From contig JADJWN010000004.1 in the NCBI GenBank assembly GCA_016716335.1, forward strand, positions 124,001 through 188,000: a stretch of 64,000 nucleotides of DNA. Reading direction: 5' to 3'. The position numbers were made by a program, and so were the translations under genes. The notes beneath the pieces are model-generated. The model did no database searches. It was given only the letters and a program-made list of their open reading frames with translations, and was not told the origin of the DNA. Within the stretch, counting starts at the first letter, position 1. Every line of letters begins with the position of its first letter. Origin of the DNA: Saprospiraceae bacterium (GTDB lineage: Bacteria; Bacteroidota; Bacteroidia; Chitinophagales; Saprospiraceae). Positions 52,694 to 60,655 of the stretch are shown in pieces.

Positions 52694-55600
52694 GCTCTTC
52701 GCTGAAAGTGTAGATAATGGTTCTTTTGATAACTGTACTAATATCAGATTAGAAGTCAGAAGACCTGTAGGTCCTGCATGTGGTAATGACGGATTGGTGA
52801 CCAATCCAGCTACCGGTGCGAGACATAATAATAACAGAACCTTCAATAACAGATTGAACTTACCAAACTACAGTCCTAATGATACGGATGGTGGAGAGTT
52901 TGTGAAATTCTGTTGTGAAGATATAGACGCTATCGTTGTGGATGCCAATGGTGATGGTGTAATCAATGAGCTTGACAGAGGTTTCCACGAAGTAATACTG
53001 AGAGTGTGGGATGACGGCAATATGAATGGTATCATCGGTGATGCAGGTGACAACTGGAATGAGACCTGGGCTTATGTAAAAGTGGAGGCTAAGGTTCCGC
53101 CTGTGATTACATGTCCTGATGATGCAACGATACATTGTGACTGGGCTATTGAGACCAGTACGACTGAAAGAAGTATCACAGGTATTGACTTCACTAAGAC
53201 CGGTATTCCTTCTGCATATGGTGTTTGTAGTACACCGGATATCCGATTCATAGATGTGCTGCAGTTGAATCAGTGTGGAATCGGAACCATTACAAGGACA
53301 TTCACCATTACAGACTTCGGTATTACAAGACAGTGTCAGCAAAGGATAACTGTTGCTCCAAGTACCAGCACGCAGCAGTGGGTAGTTACACCGCCATCTT
53401 CAAGCATCGTAGATGTATCTTGTGATGGTCCTACTGAGGCACAGATTAAAGCCAATCAGCCTACCTGGGTCAACGGGCCTTGTGATGTAATCGGTATCAG
53501 TACCAAGGTACAGGAGTTTGAATTCGAAGATGGAGTTTGTAAGAAGTGGGTTGTAGAATACAAGCTTGTGAACTGGTGTACAAATCAGGAAAGAGGACCA
53601 TTCACCAAGATGTTTGTGTACAAGGATGTAGTACCTCCTACATTTGAAACATGCAGAGATACTATGTTTGGTGTAGAGGCTAATTGTGAAATCAGATTCC
53701 TCACATTGACCAAGAAGGCCAATGATACCGGTGGATGTATCGACAACGGATGGATTAAGTGGGTAGTTGTTGTTGACCTTTGGGCTGACGGTACACCTGA
53801 TTATGAGTGGAGCAGCTTCTTACCGGTAGGTAATGATGTTAACAATGCCAATACAGGCAACTTCAATGCAATCCAGGATAACAATGGCAATGGTATCAAG
53901 GATATTTACCTTGCTCCTACGGCTAACGGAGGTACAGTGACTATCAGAATACCTGAACCTATTGTAGGTAAGATGAGCAATCATAAGGTTACCTGGAAGG
54001 CAACCGACGGATGTCATAATTATGTGACTTGTCATGAAGACTTTATGGTTACTGACAAGAAGCCACCTACACCTGTATGTGTACCGTTGAGTACTGCATT
54101 GATGGCTGATCCTGATGGAGCAGGTCCAATGTTGCCAATGGTGGAATTGTGGGCAATTGATTTCAATGTGAAGTCCACCGATAACTGTACAGATGAGGAA
54201 GACCTGTTGTTTACATTTGACAATGTAGCTCCTCAGGTCACAGATAAGTCAGTTTTCAACAGATTGATCAACATTGACATACCTCACTACTTTGACAAAA
54301 CCGGTGGATTGTTGAGATTCCCTGCTGATATGACTAATGCTGCTCAAAGAGCTATCGTTGAGAAGTACATGAGAGGTGAGGAGAATACAGCCGGCAACGG
54401 AGTTATCCAGTTGTGGAATCCTGCACAGAGAAGCTCTGCAAGAGTTTGGACAAGCAATGCTTTAACTCCGGGAGAAGCATATGCAGATGTGAATGTAATG
54501 ATGAGTGTTTGGGATAAGAAGTTTAACGTGGACTTCTGCTGGACAAGTCTTAAGCTGATTTGCAACACTTGTGGTCCTACCGGTAATAGAGTAGTTTCAG
54601 GTGTCGTTGCAACAGAGGCAGGTCAGACTGTAAGTGAAGTAACAGTATCCTTCAATACCAATATGCCTGAGTATCCGAGATCACTTATGACAGGCACTAA
54701 TGGTCAGTTTGCGATGTCAGTACCGGCTTATATGGATTATGATGTTACTGCTGCCAAGGATAATGATTACAACAACGGTGTAAGTACATTAGACCTTGTT
54801 CTGATCCAGAGACATATCCTTGACCTGCAGAAGCTTGACAGTCCTTACAAGTTGATTGCGGCTGACGCAACCAATGACAGGAAGGTTACTGCAGCGGATA
54901 TCACAGAGATCAGAAAGCTGATTTTGGGAGTGACTGACAAGTATGCCAATAACACAAGCTGGAGATTCCCGATTTCTGACCAGACTATGAGTCCAGACAG
55001 TCCTTGGCCATTTATGGAGACCATCCGCCTGAATACTCTTGATACTGATAAGGATAATCAGAACTTTGTAGCAGTTAAAGTGGGTGACGTAAATGGTAGC
55101 GCCACGGTCAATGTATCTAATCCGATGCTTGAGCCAAGAACATCCAGAAAAGTGAACTTTGCAGCTGATGACAGATTCGTAAATGCCGGCGAAACTGTAA
55201 CCGTAGCTATCAGAGGTAATAACTTTACAGATGTTCATGGATTCCAGTTTACAATGAATCTCAATGATGCAAGATTCGGACAGATAAATTCTGGCATACT
55301 TGATATCAATGCAAATAATATCGGGGTATTGGCCAGTGATAAGGTTACATTCAGTTTTGCTTCAAGAAGTGGCATCACTGTAAGTGATGACGAGGTGTTG
55401 TTCACCTTGGTACTTACTGCTGACAGAGCTGCCAAACTGAGTGAGATGATCAGATTGACCTCTGATGTGACCAGAGCTGAGGCTTATACAGGTCAGGATC
55501 TCAAAGTGAGCAATGTAAGTCTGACCATGAGATCGCTCACACCTGAAGCTGATTATCCTGAGTTGTATCAGAACGAACCTAACCCATTCAGAGGTGCAAC

Positions 55601-55814
55601 AACCGTATCTTACTACCTGCCTGAGGCTTCAAAGGTTGTATTGACCGTGTATGATGCAACAGGTAGAGTGGTGACTGTAAGAAAAGCAGATGCTATCAAG
55701 GGTATTAATAGTGAGGTATTCACTAAGGAGCAGTTGGGTGTAGCAGGAGTGCTTTATTACAAACTCGAAAGCGGTGAGTTCACTGCAACTAAGAAGATGA
55801 TCGTTATAGAATAA
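52647..55814 (+). CDS. Giant gene 2, segment 3: end of shared module, dockerin-like, cohesin-like and T9SS domains
   Basis: Sensible coding begins at about 52680 (NAQAKLFAESVDNGS). It has Ca-binding-like loops (VDANGDGVINELD, DDGNMNGIIGDAGDN), EFEFEDGVCKKWVVEYK, a carboxypeptidase-regulatory-like domain, a dockerin-like pair (GVSTLDLVLIQRHIL, DATNDRKVTAADITEIRKL; about 54775-54935), a cohesin-like domain (about 55140-55520; TVAIRGNNFTDVHGFQFTM, FSFASRSG) and a type A T9SS tail (YQNEPNPFRGATTVSYYLPE to KMIVIE). Domain order is identical to giant gene 1, showing common ancestry. Confidence 0.92.
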   Translation: MYRDLMDRVYKNAQAKLFAESVDNGSFDNCTNIRLEVRRPVGPACGNDGLVTNPATGARHNNNRTFNNRLNLPNYSPNDTDGGEFVKFCCEDIDAIVVDANGDGVINELDRGFHEVILRVWDDGNMNGIIGDAGDNWNETWAYVKVEAKVPPVITCPDDATIHCDWAIETSTTERSITGIDFTKTGIPSAYGVCSTPDIRFIDVLQLNQCGIGTITRTFTITDFGITRQCQQRITVAPSTSTQQWVVTPPSSSIVDVSCDGPTEAQIKANQPTWVNGPCDVIGISTKVQEFEFEDGVCKKWVVEYKLVNWCTNQERGPFTKMFVYKDVVPPTFETCRDTMFGVEANCEIRFLTLTKKANDTGGCIDNGWIKWVVVVDLWADGTPDYEWSSFLPVGNDVNNANTGNFNAIQDNNGNGIKDIYLAPTANGGTVTIRIPEPIVGKMSNHKVTWKATDGCHNYVTCHEDFMVTDKKPPTPVCVPLSTALMADPDGAGPMLPMVELWAIDFNVKSTDNCTDEEDLLFTFDNVAPQVTDKSVFNRLINIDIPHYFDKTGGLLRFPADMTNAAQRAIVEKYMRGEENTAGNGVIQLWNPAQRSSARVWTSNALTPGEAYADVNVMMSVWDKKFNVDFCWTSLKLICNTCGPTGNRVVSGVVATEAGQTVSEVTVSFNTNMPEYPRSLMTGTNGQFAMSVPAYMDYDVTAAKDNDYNNGVSTLDLVLIQRHILDLQKLDSPYKLIAADATNDRKVTAADITEIRKLILGVTDKYANNTSWRFPISDQTMSPDSPWPFMETIRLNTLDTDKDNQNFVAVKVGDVNGSATVNVSNPMLEPRTSRKVNFAADDRFVNAGETVTVAIRGNNFTDVHGFQFTMNLNDARFGQINSGILDINANNIGVLASDKVTFSFASRSGITVSDDEVLFTLVLTADRAAKLSEMIRLTSDVTRAEAYTGQDLKVSNVSLTMRSLTPEADYPELYQNEPNPFRGATTVSYYLPEASKVVLTVYDATGRVVTVRKADAIKGINSEVFTKEQLGVAGVLYYKLESGEFTATKKMIVIE

Positions 55815-55837
55815 TGGATCTCTGATATACTAAAAAA

Positions 55838-55869
55838 AAGGCTTCCCGATGAGGGAAGCCTTTTTTATT
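55838..55869 (+). terminator. Intrinsic terminator after giant gene 2
   Basis: AAGGCTTCCC (55838-55847) and GGGAAGCCTT (55853-55862) pair across a 5-base loop and run into T6. Confidence 0.95.
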
Positions 55870-56379
55870 TTCACATAATAGCTAATCTGATATAAATCGA
55901 AAGGAAACATGTTTTATATACTTTGCCGGATGGTGATATGTATGAATGGATAGATTATTCCTGGACGAGGTGTAAGTTTCAAAAGAAATTATGGAATGGA
56001 AATCAGCATCGCCTGCCTTTGGGTGAAAGATACTGTCCTGTATAATGGAAGGATTTTACTGGTATGATTGATTTAATTTTAGGAGAAAACCTCATATTGG
56101 ATACTGTTTACACAAGCGGTAGTTTGAAAGTCCTGGACTGCTACACAGTTTTGGATGTTATATCTGGGTTAATGTGACTTCTTAGGTCTGATTGAATAAT
56201 AGGCTTATAATTGCAGGAAATTGATGGATGGCAGTTGTACCAGATTGGATGTATTTCAGTATTCATTTATGCACTCTTGAGCCATATTACTGCGACTTAG
56301 TATGATATAATTCAGCAAAAATGGCTGAATTTTGTATAAGGGTAGGGAATGTTTTAGATATCCTTTCGAGTATTCAGTA
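55870..56379. other. Gene-free region
   Basis: About 500 bases with only short open frames. One (about 55942-56045, plus, MYEWIDYSWTRCKFQ onward) reads like protein but is only about 34 residues, with no motif or promoter, so it may be a relic. Nothing else is recognisable. Confidence 0.5.
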
Positions 56380-56418
56380 AAATAAAATCCCGTAAAGTAT
56401 AGCTTTACTTTACGGGAT
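56380..56418 (-). terminator. Intrinsic terminator for the minus-strand barrel gene
   Basis: A perfect 13-bp hairpin (56387-56399 with 56406-56418). On the minus strand it is followed by TTTTATTTTA. It lies about 100 bases beyond the reconstructed stop at 56514. Confidence 0.75.
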
Positions 56419-56513
56419 GAATATATCTGGCAAATACCGGTCCGGTAGTTTTAAATTATTATTTTAGATACCAGGATTTTATGAGCTTGAAGGAAGAAAG
56501 AAAATATCATCGT

Positions 56514-57202
56514 TTAAAAAGACATTTTATATCCTGCACTGAAGGTCCATCCCTGATTTCTTAATCTGGTGTCCAATAGCGGATCGTTCAATGTATTGGT
56601 AAAAGCCATAAGTGTAGCGCAGATCTCCGAATACTTTTCCCGGGCCGAATAGCTACATCTCCGCCTGCGCCTGCGATACCTGAAAATTCAAATCTGTTGT
56701 ACGTGTCTCCGGATAAATCCAGATCAATGGCCGGTAGTCTGATATCCACAATTACTGTTGCAAAGGGCTGAATTCTGCCTGAAGTAAGGTATGATACTGC
56801 CGGACCGCCGTTTACATACAGTCCGGCTTTTTCGTTGCCAAATCTGTATTGGAGCAACAGGGGCAGTTCAAGGTAGTTTAGCCTTGTTTCGGCTTTTCCA
56901 CCTATGGGAAGGGGTAAGCCCAAGGCATCGATAGTGGTATTTTCTCTGACCACAAAACCTTTCTGGCTGAAATTGAATTCCGGCCTGAATGAAAATTTGC
57001 CTTCCAGAGGTATATCTGCCATGACACCCACATTGGCACCATTGAAAGGACGGGGTTCGGGAGTAATACCGGGAATAAATCCTGATACCTCAGCGTCAGA
57101 TATATTGATACCGCCTTTTACTCCTATGGCAATCTGGGCATTAAGCCATGAGGCAGTCACTACTGCCGTGATAATGAAGCCGATGGTTTTTTTAGTTTTC
57201 AT
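56514..57202 (-). CDS. Outer-membrane beta-barrel protein (porin-family), two frameshifts near the end
   Basis: The start at 57202 gives a signal peptide (about residues 1-22, ending LNAQ), followed by the family pattern IAIGVKGGINISD, NVGVMADIPL, FSFRPEFNFSQKG and LNYLELPLLLQY. The literal frame stops at 56588 with a non-barrel end (SIRRSALHLWLLPIH). Dropping one A from an A4 run near 56640 gives VFGDLRYTYGF, and dropping one T from a T4 run near 56610 then gives TNTLNDPLLDTRLRNQGW and AGYKMSF, with a proper terminal Phe and a stop at 56514. Both corrections are in homopolymers, so sequencing indels are likely. Confidence 0.82.
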
Positions 57203-57325
57203 GAGATACGATTTTGAATAAATGGAATAATGCATATAAAACGTTTGTTGCTAAAAATTACCGTTAATGCTCTCTTAAAATTTAGGATCAGGTTCATGAT
57301 ATGGATAAAGGGTACAAATGAAAAC

Positions 57326-57353
57326 AAAAAAAGGGACTCAAGTCCCTTTTTTT
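57326..57353 (-). terminator. Intrinsic terminator for the HMA-domain gene
   Basis: GGGACT and AGTCCC form a short hairpin flanked by A7 and T7. It follows the stop of the minus-strand gene at 57380. Confidence 0.85.
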
Positions 57354-57379
57354 ATCTTTGATGCTTGCGTTAATCTCAT

Positions 57380-57736
57380 TTATTCAACCGTTGCATCGGC
57401 CAATTTAGCTTTGTATCCTTTTTTTTCTATAACAGCTATCAGATCTGAGACCTTTACCACAGATTCATCATAAGTGATTACACTTTTTCCTGTGGATAAG
57501 GTGGTTTTACTTTTTACCACGCCGGGCACAGTCTTGAATTTTCGGTCTATGCCATCCGCACATCCTTTCTGGCAGGTCATACCATCAACGGTGAGTTCTA
57601 CGGTTTTAATTTCTGACTTCCCAATCATCTGGTACTGGCTGTTTTTGGACTGTGCATACAGATTTTGACTTGCTGCAAAAACGAAGGTCAATACAAAAGC
57701 TGCAATAGTAAACGGGTGAAATATTCTGTTCATCAT
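57380..57736 (-). CDS. Secreted heavy-metal-associated (HMA) domain protein
   Basis: A signal peptide (about residues 1-28, ending LYAQ) is followed by one ferredoxin-like HMA domain (about 45-115) with VELTVDGMTCQKGCADGI and a C-terminal IAVIEKKGYKAKL. Instead of the usual CxxC the metal loop reads CQKGC, with three residues between the cysteines, a variant I also associate with Bacteroidota. Members carry Cu(I) or similar soft metals. As a periplasmic single domain it may pass metal to an exporter, but no transporter gene is adjacent. Confidence 0.88.
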   Translation of the reverse strand: MMNRIFHPFTIAAFVLTFVFAASQNLYAQSKNSQYQMIGKSEIKTVELTVDGMTCQKGCADGIDRKFKTVPGVVKSKTTLSTGKSVITYDESVVKVSDLIAVIEKKGYKAKLADATVE

Positions 57737-57862
57737 ACTTACAATTTTTAATTTCCTGATACAAAGATATCAAGCAATTCTCATAATCAGCCTTCTGCTA
57801 ACCTACTTTAAGTTTTTGATAAGTTTTAATGGAAAATCAATCAGGATTTAAGCTGGATTGAG

Positions 57863-59038
57863 TCATTGTTCAGGATCTGCATCCATAGCCAGCAGTTTTT
57901 CGAGATAATGGTAAGAGATACCAAAAAAGCTTTTGATGGCCTCTGCTTTGGATTTGGCAGAGAGATCACGGGTGGACTTTATCCCTGTGATCATAATGTT
58001 TTTAGCCGTATGTTCGGATGATATGAATTCAAATACTTTGGTACGATAGCCTGCATGTTCCATATACAGAGCCCTGATACCGTCGGTGAGGATTTCAGCC
58101 TGTCTTTCGGCCAGAATACCGTGCTGGAGTATCGGACTTAACAGAGGATTGCCTTGCATACTTTTTCTGACCTGTTTGTGACAGCAGGGGGCTACAATGA
58201 TGATTTCCGCTCCTGCTGCAATACCTTTGGCTATAGCCATATCTGTTGCAATATCACAGGCATGCAATGCAATGACGATGTCTTTCCGTCCAATCTCAGC
58301 ACTACTGATATCACCCTCTGTAAACTTTAATCCTCTAAAATCCGAAGCAATTGCTACCTCATTGCATTTGGCCACCAGGTCCTGTCTTAATTCTATACCA
58401 AGCATCTCCACTTCGTATCCGGAGTTACAGAGCCAATCATACAGTGCAAAACTCAGATAACCTTTTCCGCTTCCCATATCCGCTATGGTCAGATTCTTTC
58501 TGGATATATTTCTGATCAGCGAATCAGCTATCTCTATGTATTTTTGGATTTGTCTGTATTTATCCTGAGCCTTGTCATACACCCTTCCGTTATTGTCTGT
58601 AATCCCCAGCATATGCAGGTAGGACCGGTTGGTAGGGATTAATCGGTTTTTCTCTTTGTTGTGTGTAAGGATGGGTGCTGCAATGATTTGTGATTTCTTA
58701 TGATTGATCCTTGCATTTCCGCTTTTGGATTGCAGCAATTCATATTCTGCCTCTCTTCCCGCCAGGTGCGCATTGAAGAAGTGCTCATTCAGCCACACCG
58801 GCAGTTTTATCTGAATCAGCTCTTCCGGACTATAGTTTTTGACTTCATCCCTGCGGAGATAATGGTAGGTACAGCTGAATTGCAATGTATTGCGCAGCAT
58901 GACAGGTCTGATATAAATGTTTTTAAGCTCACTGTTTTTTTGCCTGGGTTTTGATAATGTAAGTTTTATAAAACTGCCGTCTGAATAGAGTGTATTGCAA
59001 ACTTCAATAAATCGGGCAACTGTATCAGAAGGAGTCAT
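57863..59038 (-). CDS. SAM-dependent methyltransferase (Methyltransf_32-type)
   Basis: The C-terminal half holds a class I methyltransferase core: motif I IADMGSGKGYLSFALYD (about residues 190-206), an acidic strand end LGIELRQDL, and the motif IVIALHACDIATD followed by IIVAPCCHKQVRK, characteristic of the PF13679 group. The N-terminal 150 residues (with a RINHKKSQIIAAP patch) may bind the substrate. The start at 59038 (MTPSDTVARF) is preferred over one ten codons upstream. The substrate is unknown; related proteins include nucleic-acid and protein methyltransferases. Confidence 0.85.
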   Translation of the reverse strand: MTPSDTVARFIEVCNTLYSDGSFIKLTLSKPRQKNSELKNIYIRPVMLRNTLQFSCTYHYLRRDEVKNYSPEELIQIKLPVWLNEHFFNAHLAGREAEYELLQSKSGNARINHKKSQIIAAPILTHNKEKNRLIPTNRSYLHMLGITDNNGRVYDKAQDKYRQIQKYIEIADSLIRNISRKNLTIADMGSGKGYLSFALYDWLCNSGYEVEMLGIELRQDLVAKCNEVAIASDFRGLKFTEGDISSAEIGRKDIVIALHACDIATDMAIAKGIAAGAEIIIVAPCCHKQVRKSMQGNPLLSPILQHGILAERQAEILTDGIRALYMEHAGYRTKVFEFISSEHTAKNIMITGIKSTRDLSAKSKAEAIKSFFGISYHYLEKLLAMDADPEQ

Positions 59039-59214
59039 AATATCTAATTGATTGTAAAAGCAAATCAAATGTACAATGTTTATCTTGATCCTCCCGCTTT
59101 ACTCATTCAAATATGGTGGTATGAAAACTTCCCGCCTGAAAGTGGCCTCTATAATTTTGACAAGTGGGAGTGAATCTTTGTGAAGAATGGCATAATTTCT
59201 GCATATCCGAAAGT

Positions 59215-59556
59215 ATGGATATACAGAAGATAAACAGGCGGCATTTTGTAGAGACAGACATGTATTACAGGATCAGTCTGGGTCTGTCTTCGAGATTATT
59301 GAAGTACGAAAACGGAATTTTTCATCTTGAAGTCACTATCAATAAGAAATGGAATAAAAACTACAATGCCACTGCCGCTGAAATAGCTCATTGCTGGAAG
59401 ACCGGCAATCCCGAACTGGCTTATGCCATAGGATGTAAGGTATATATCATTGATCTTAAGGAGAAATATTACAAAGATCTGCTTATGCAGGCGGGGATAC
59501 CTCAGGGATATGATGCTCTCAAAGGGGTGATATTTTCGAGAAATTACCTGAACTGA
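59215..59556 (+). CDS. Small protein of unknown function
   Basis: It starts MDIQKINRRHFVETDMYY and reads as a compact mixed alpha/beta protein of 113 residues, with no signal peptide, membrane segment or known motif. The longer frame starting at 59164 adds an unconvincing Cys-rich stretch. It is divergent from the methyltransferase and convergent with the GT9 gene. Even amino-acid composition and GC-balanced codons support it as real. Confidence 0.6.
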   Translation: MDIQKINRRHFVETDMYYRISLGLSSRLLKYENGIFHLEVTINKKWNKNYNATAAEIAHCWKTGNPELAYAIGCKVYIIDLKEKYYKDLLMQAGIPQGYDALKGVIFSRNYLN

Positions 59557-59571
59557 CAGAATACGGGGTGC

Positions 59572-60531
59572 TTAAGCCAGCATCAGTTTTACATTATTTT
59601 CCATCATACATTTGAAGTGTCCCTTGGGACAGGATTTGTAACCCAGCTTGGAGCAGGGCCTGCAGGAGAGTCCCTCGGTCTGATAGGATTGAAACCTGGA
59701 TTTGTTTCTGTATCCATAGTAAGGATACATCCCGAAGGCAGGATGCGTATTCCCCCAAATGACATGTATCTCTTTCTGATACGCAGCCGCAATGTGCATA
59801 AGCCCTGTATCTCCGGTTATAACCCTATGGGCATGCTTGACAATGCCTGCAGACACATTCAGTCCCAGTTTACCACAAAAATTGAGTGTTTCTTCCGGAA
59901 ATTGGGTGGCCAGTTCCTTAGCTACGTCCGCCACATCTGTACCGCCAAGCAATACTACCTTTCTCGTGCACTGCGGGACAATCTCCATACACTTTTCCAA
60001 TGGAATTCTCTTGGTATAGTAGTTGGCTCCCAGCACCAGTACGTCATAATGTATGCCCTGCACCAATGCCAGCGCATCGAGTTCGTCTTCCTGCGATATA
60101 AAGTAATCCAGGCCTGCTCCGTCGTCCTTTATCCCCAGACTCTGTACGGATTCAAAATACCGGTCCACCAGATGTTTCTGCGGTAATTTATTGATTTTGA
60201 AATTGACGAATATCCATTTATGCAGATTGAGTTTGTTGAATGAAATGGATTTTACATCCAGACCTTTGCGTATTCTGAATGATTTGAGATTTTTCTGCAT
60301 ATCGAGAATCAGGTCAAAACCTTTGCTCTTTAGCAGGGCAATTGTTTCATCAATATCATCATGCAGCAGCCAGACCTTGTCCACATGAGGATTCTGGTTG
60401 ATGGTAGCAGCAAATGCCGGCTTAACTAAGTAATGGATTTCGGCATTTTTCTGGAGTTTCAGGCATCTGATAATCGGGGATGTCAGTACTATATCTCCTG
60501 CAGAGCTCAATCTTATGATCAATACTTTCAT
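59572..60531 (-). CDS. Glycosyltransferase family 9 (heptosyltransferase-like)
   Basis: This should add a sugar, often a heptose, to lipopolysaccharide core or a related glycan on the cytoplasmic face of the membrane. The start at 60531 gives MKVLIIRLSSAGDIVLTSPI, the standard GT9 opening. The C-terminal domain has GDTGLMHIAAAYQKEIHVIWG and a Cys-rich end (GLSCRPCSKLGYKSC) often seen in this family. The 319 residues are normal. The 23 codons upstream in the same frame lack family resemblance. Confidence 0.92.
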   Translation of the reverse strand: MKVLIIRLSSAGDIVLTSPIIRCLKLQKNAEIHYLVKPAFAATINQNPHVDKVWLLHDDIDETIALLKSKGFDLILDMQKNLKSFRIRKGLDVKSISFNKLNLHKWIFVNFKINKLPQKHLVDRYFESVQSLGIKDDGAGLDYFISQEDELDALALVQGIHYDVLVLGANYYTKRIPLEKCMEIVPQCTRKVVLLGGTDVADVAKELATQFPEETLNFCGKLGLNVSAGIVKHAHRVITGDTGLMHIAAAYQKEIHVIWGNTHPAFGMYPYYGYRNKSRFQSYQTEGLSCRPCSKLGYKSCPKGHFKCMMENNVKLMLA

Positions 60532-60655
60532 ACTTGTGCATTCAATGGATGACAAATGTACGCAAAAATTACGCCCGGAAAAACATAATCGGGTAAACAA
60601 GACCCTTACTCTGCCGAATTATTTTCACAAAGTAAGGATTCTGATTTCCGGCTTT

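Larger units (their letters stand above)
39541..55814 (+). other. Reconstructed giant gene 2: about 5,420-residue T9SS-exported repeat protein, frameshifted
   Basis: Three open segments read as one protein: signal peptide, an array of Cys-containing repeats of about 85 residues, a jelly-roll-like domain, HYR domains with nested insertions, the C-terminal module shared with giant gene 1, then dockerin-like, cohesin-like and T9SS domains. Breaks lie at about 43395-43400 and 43431-43434 (each fixed by adding one base, giving TAACIIDANPTQFDAACVSSADAF or similar) and at about 52676-52682 (one extra base). Codon use is more uniform than in giant gene 1, with AGA, AAG and T- or A-ending codons favoured, which suggests strong expression. 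A terminator follows the stop. Confidence 0.85.

Noticed and set aside
55942..56045. Short protein-like frame after giant gene 2 (MYEWIDYSWTRC)
   Set aside because: Only about 34 residues, with no motif, promoter or partner gene; at most a relic.
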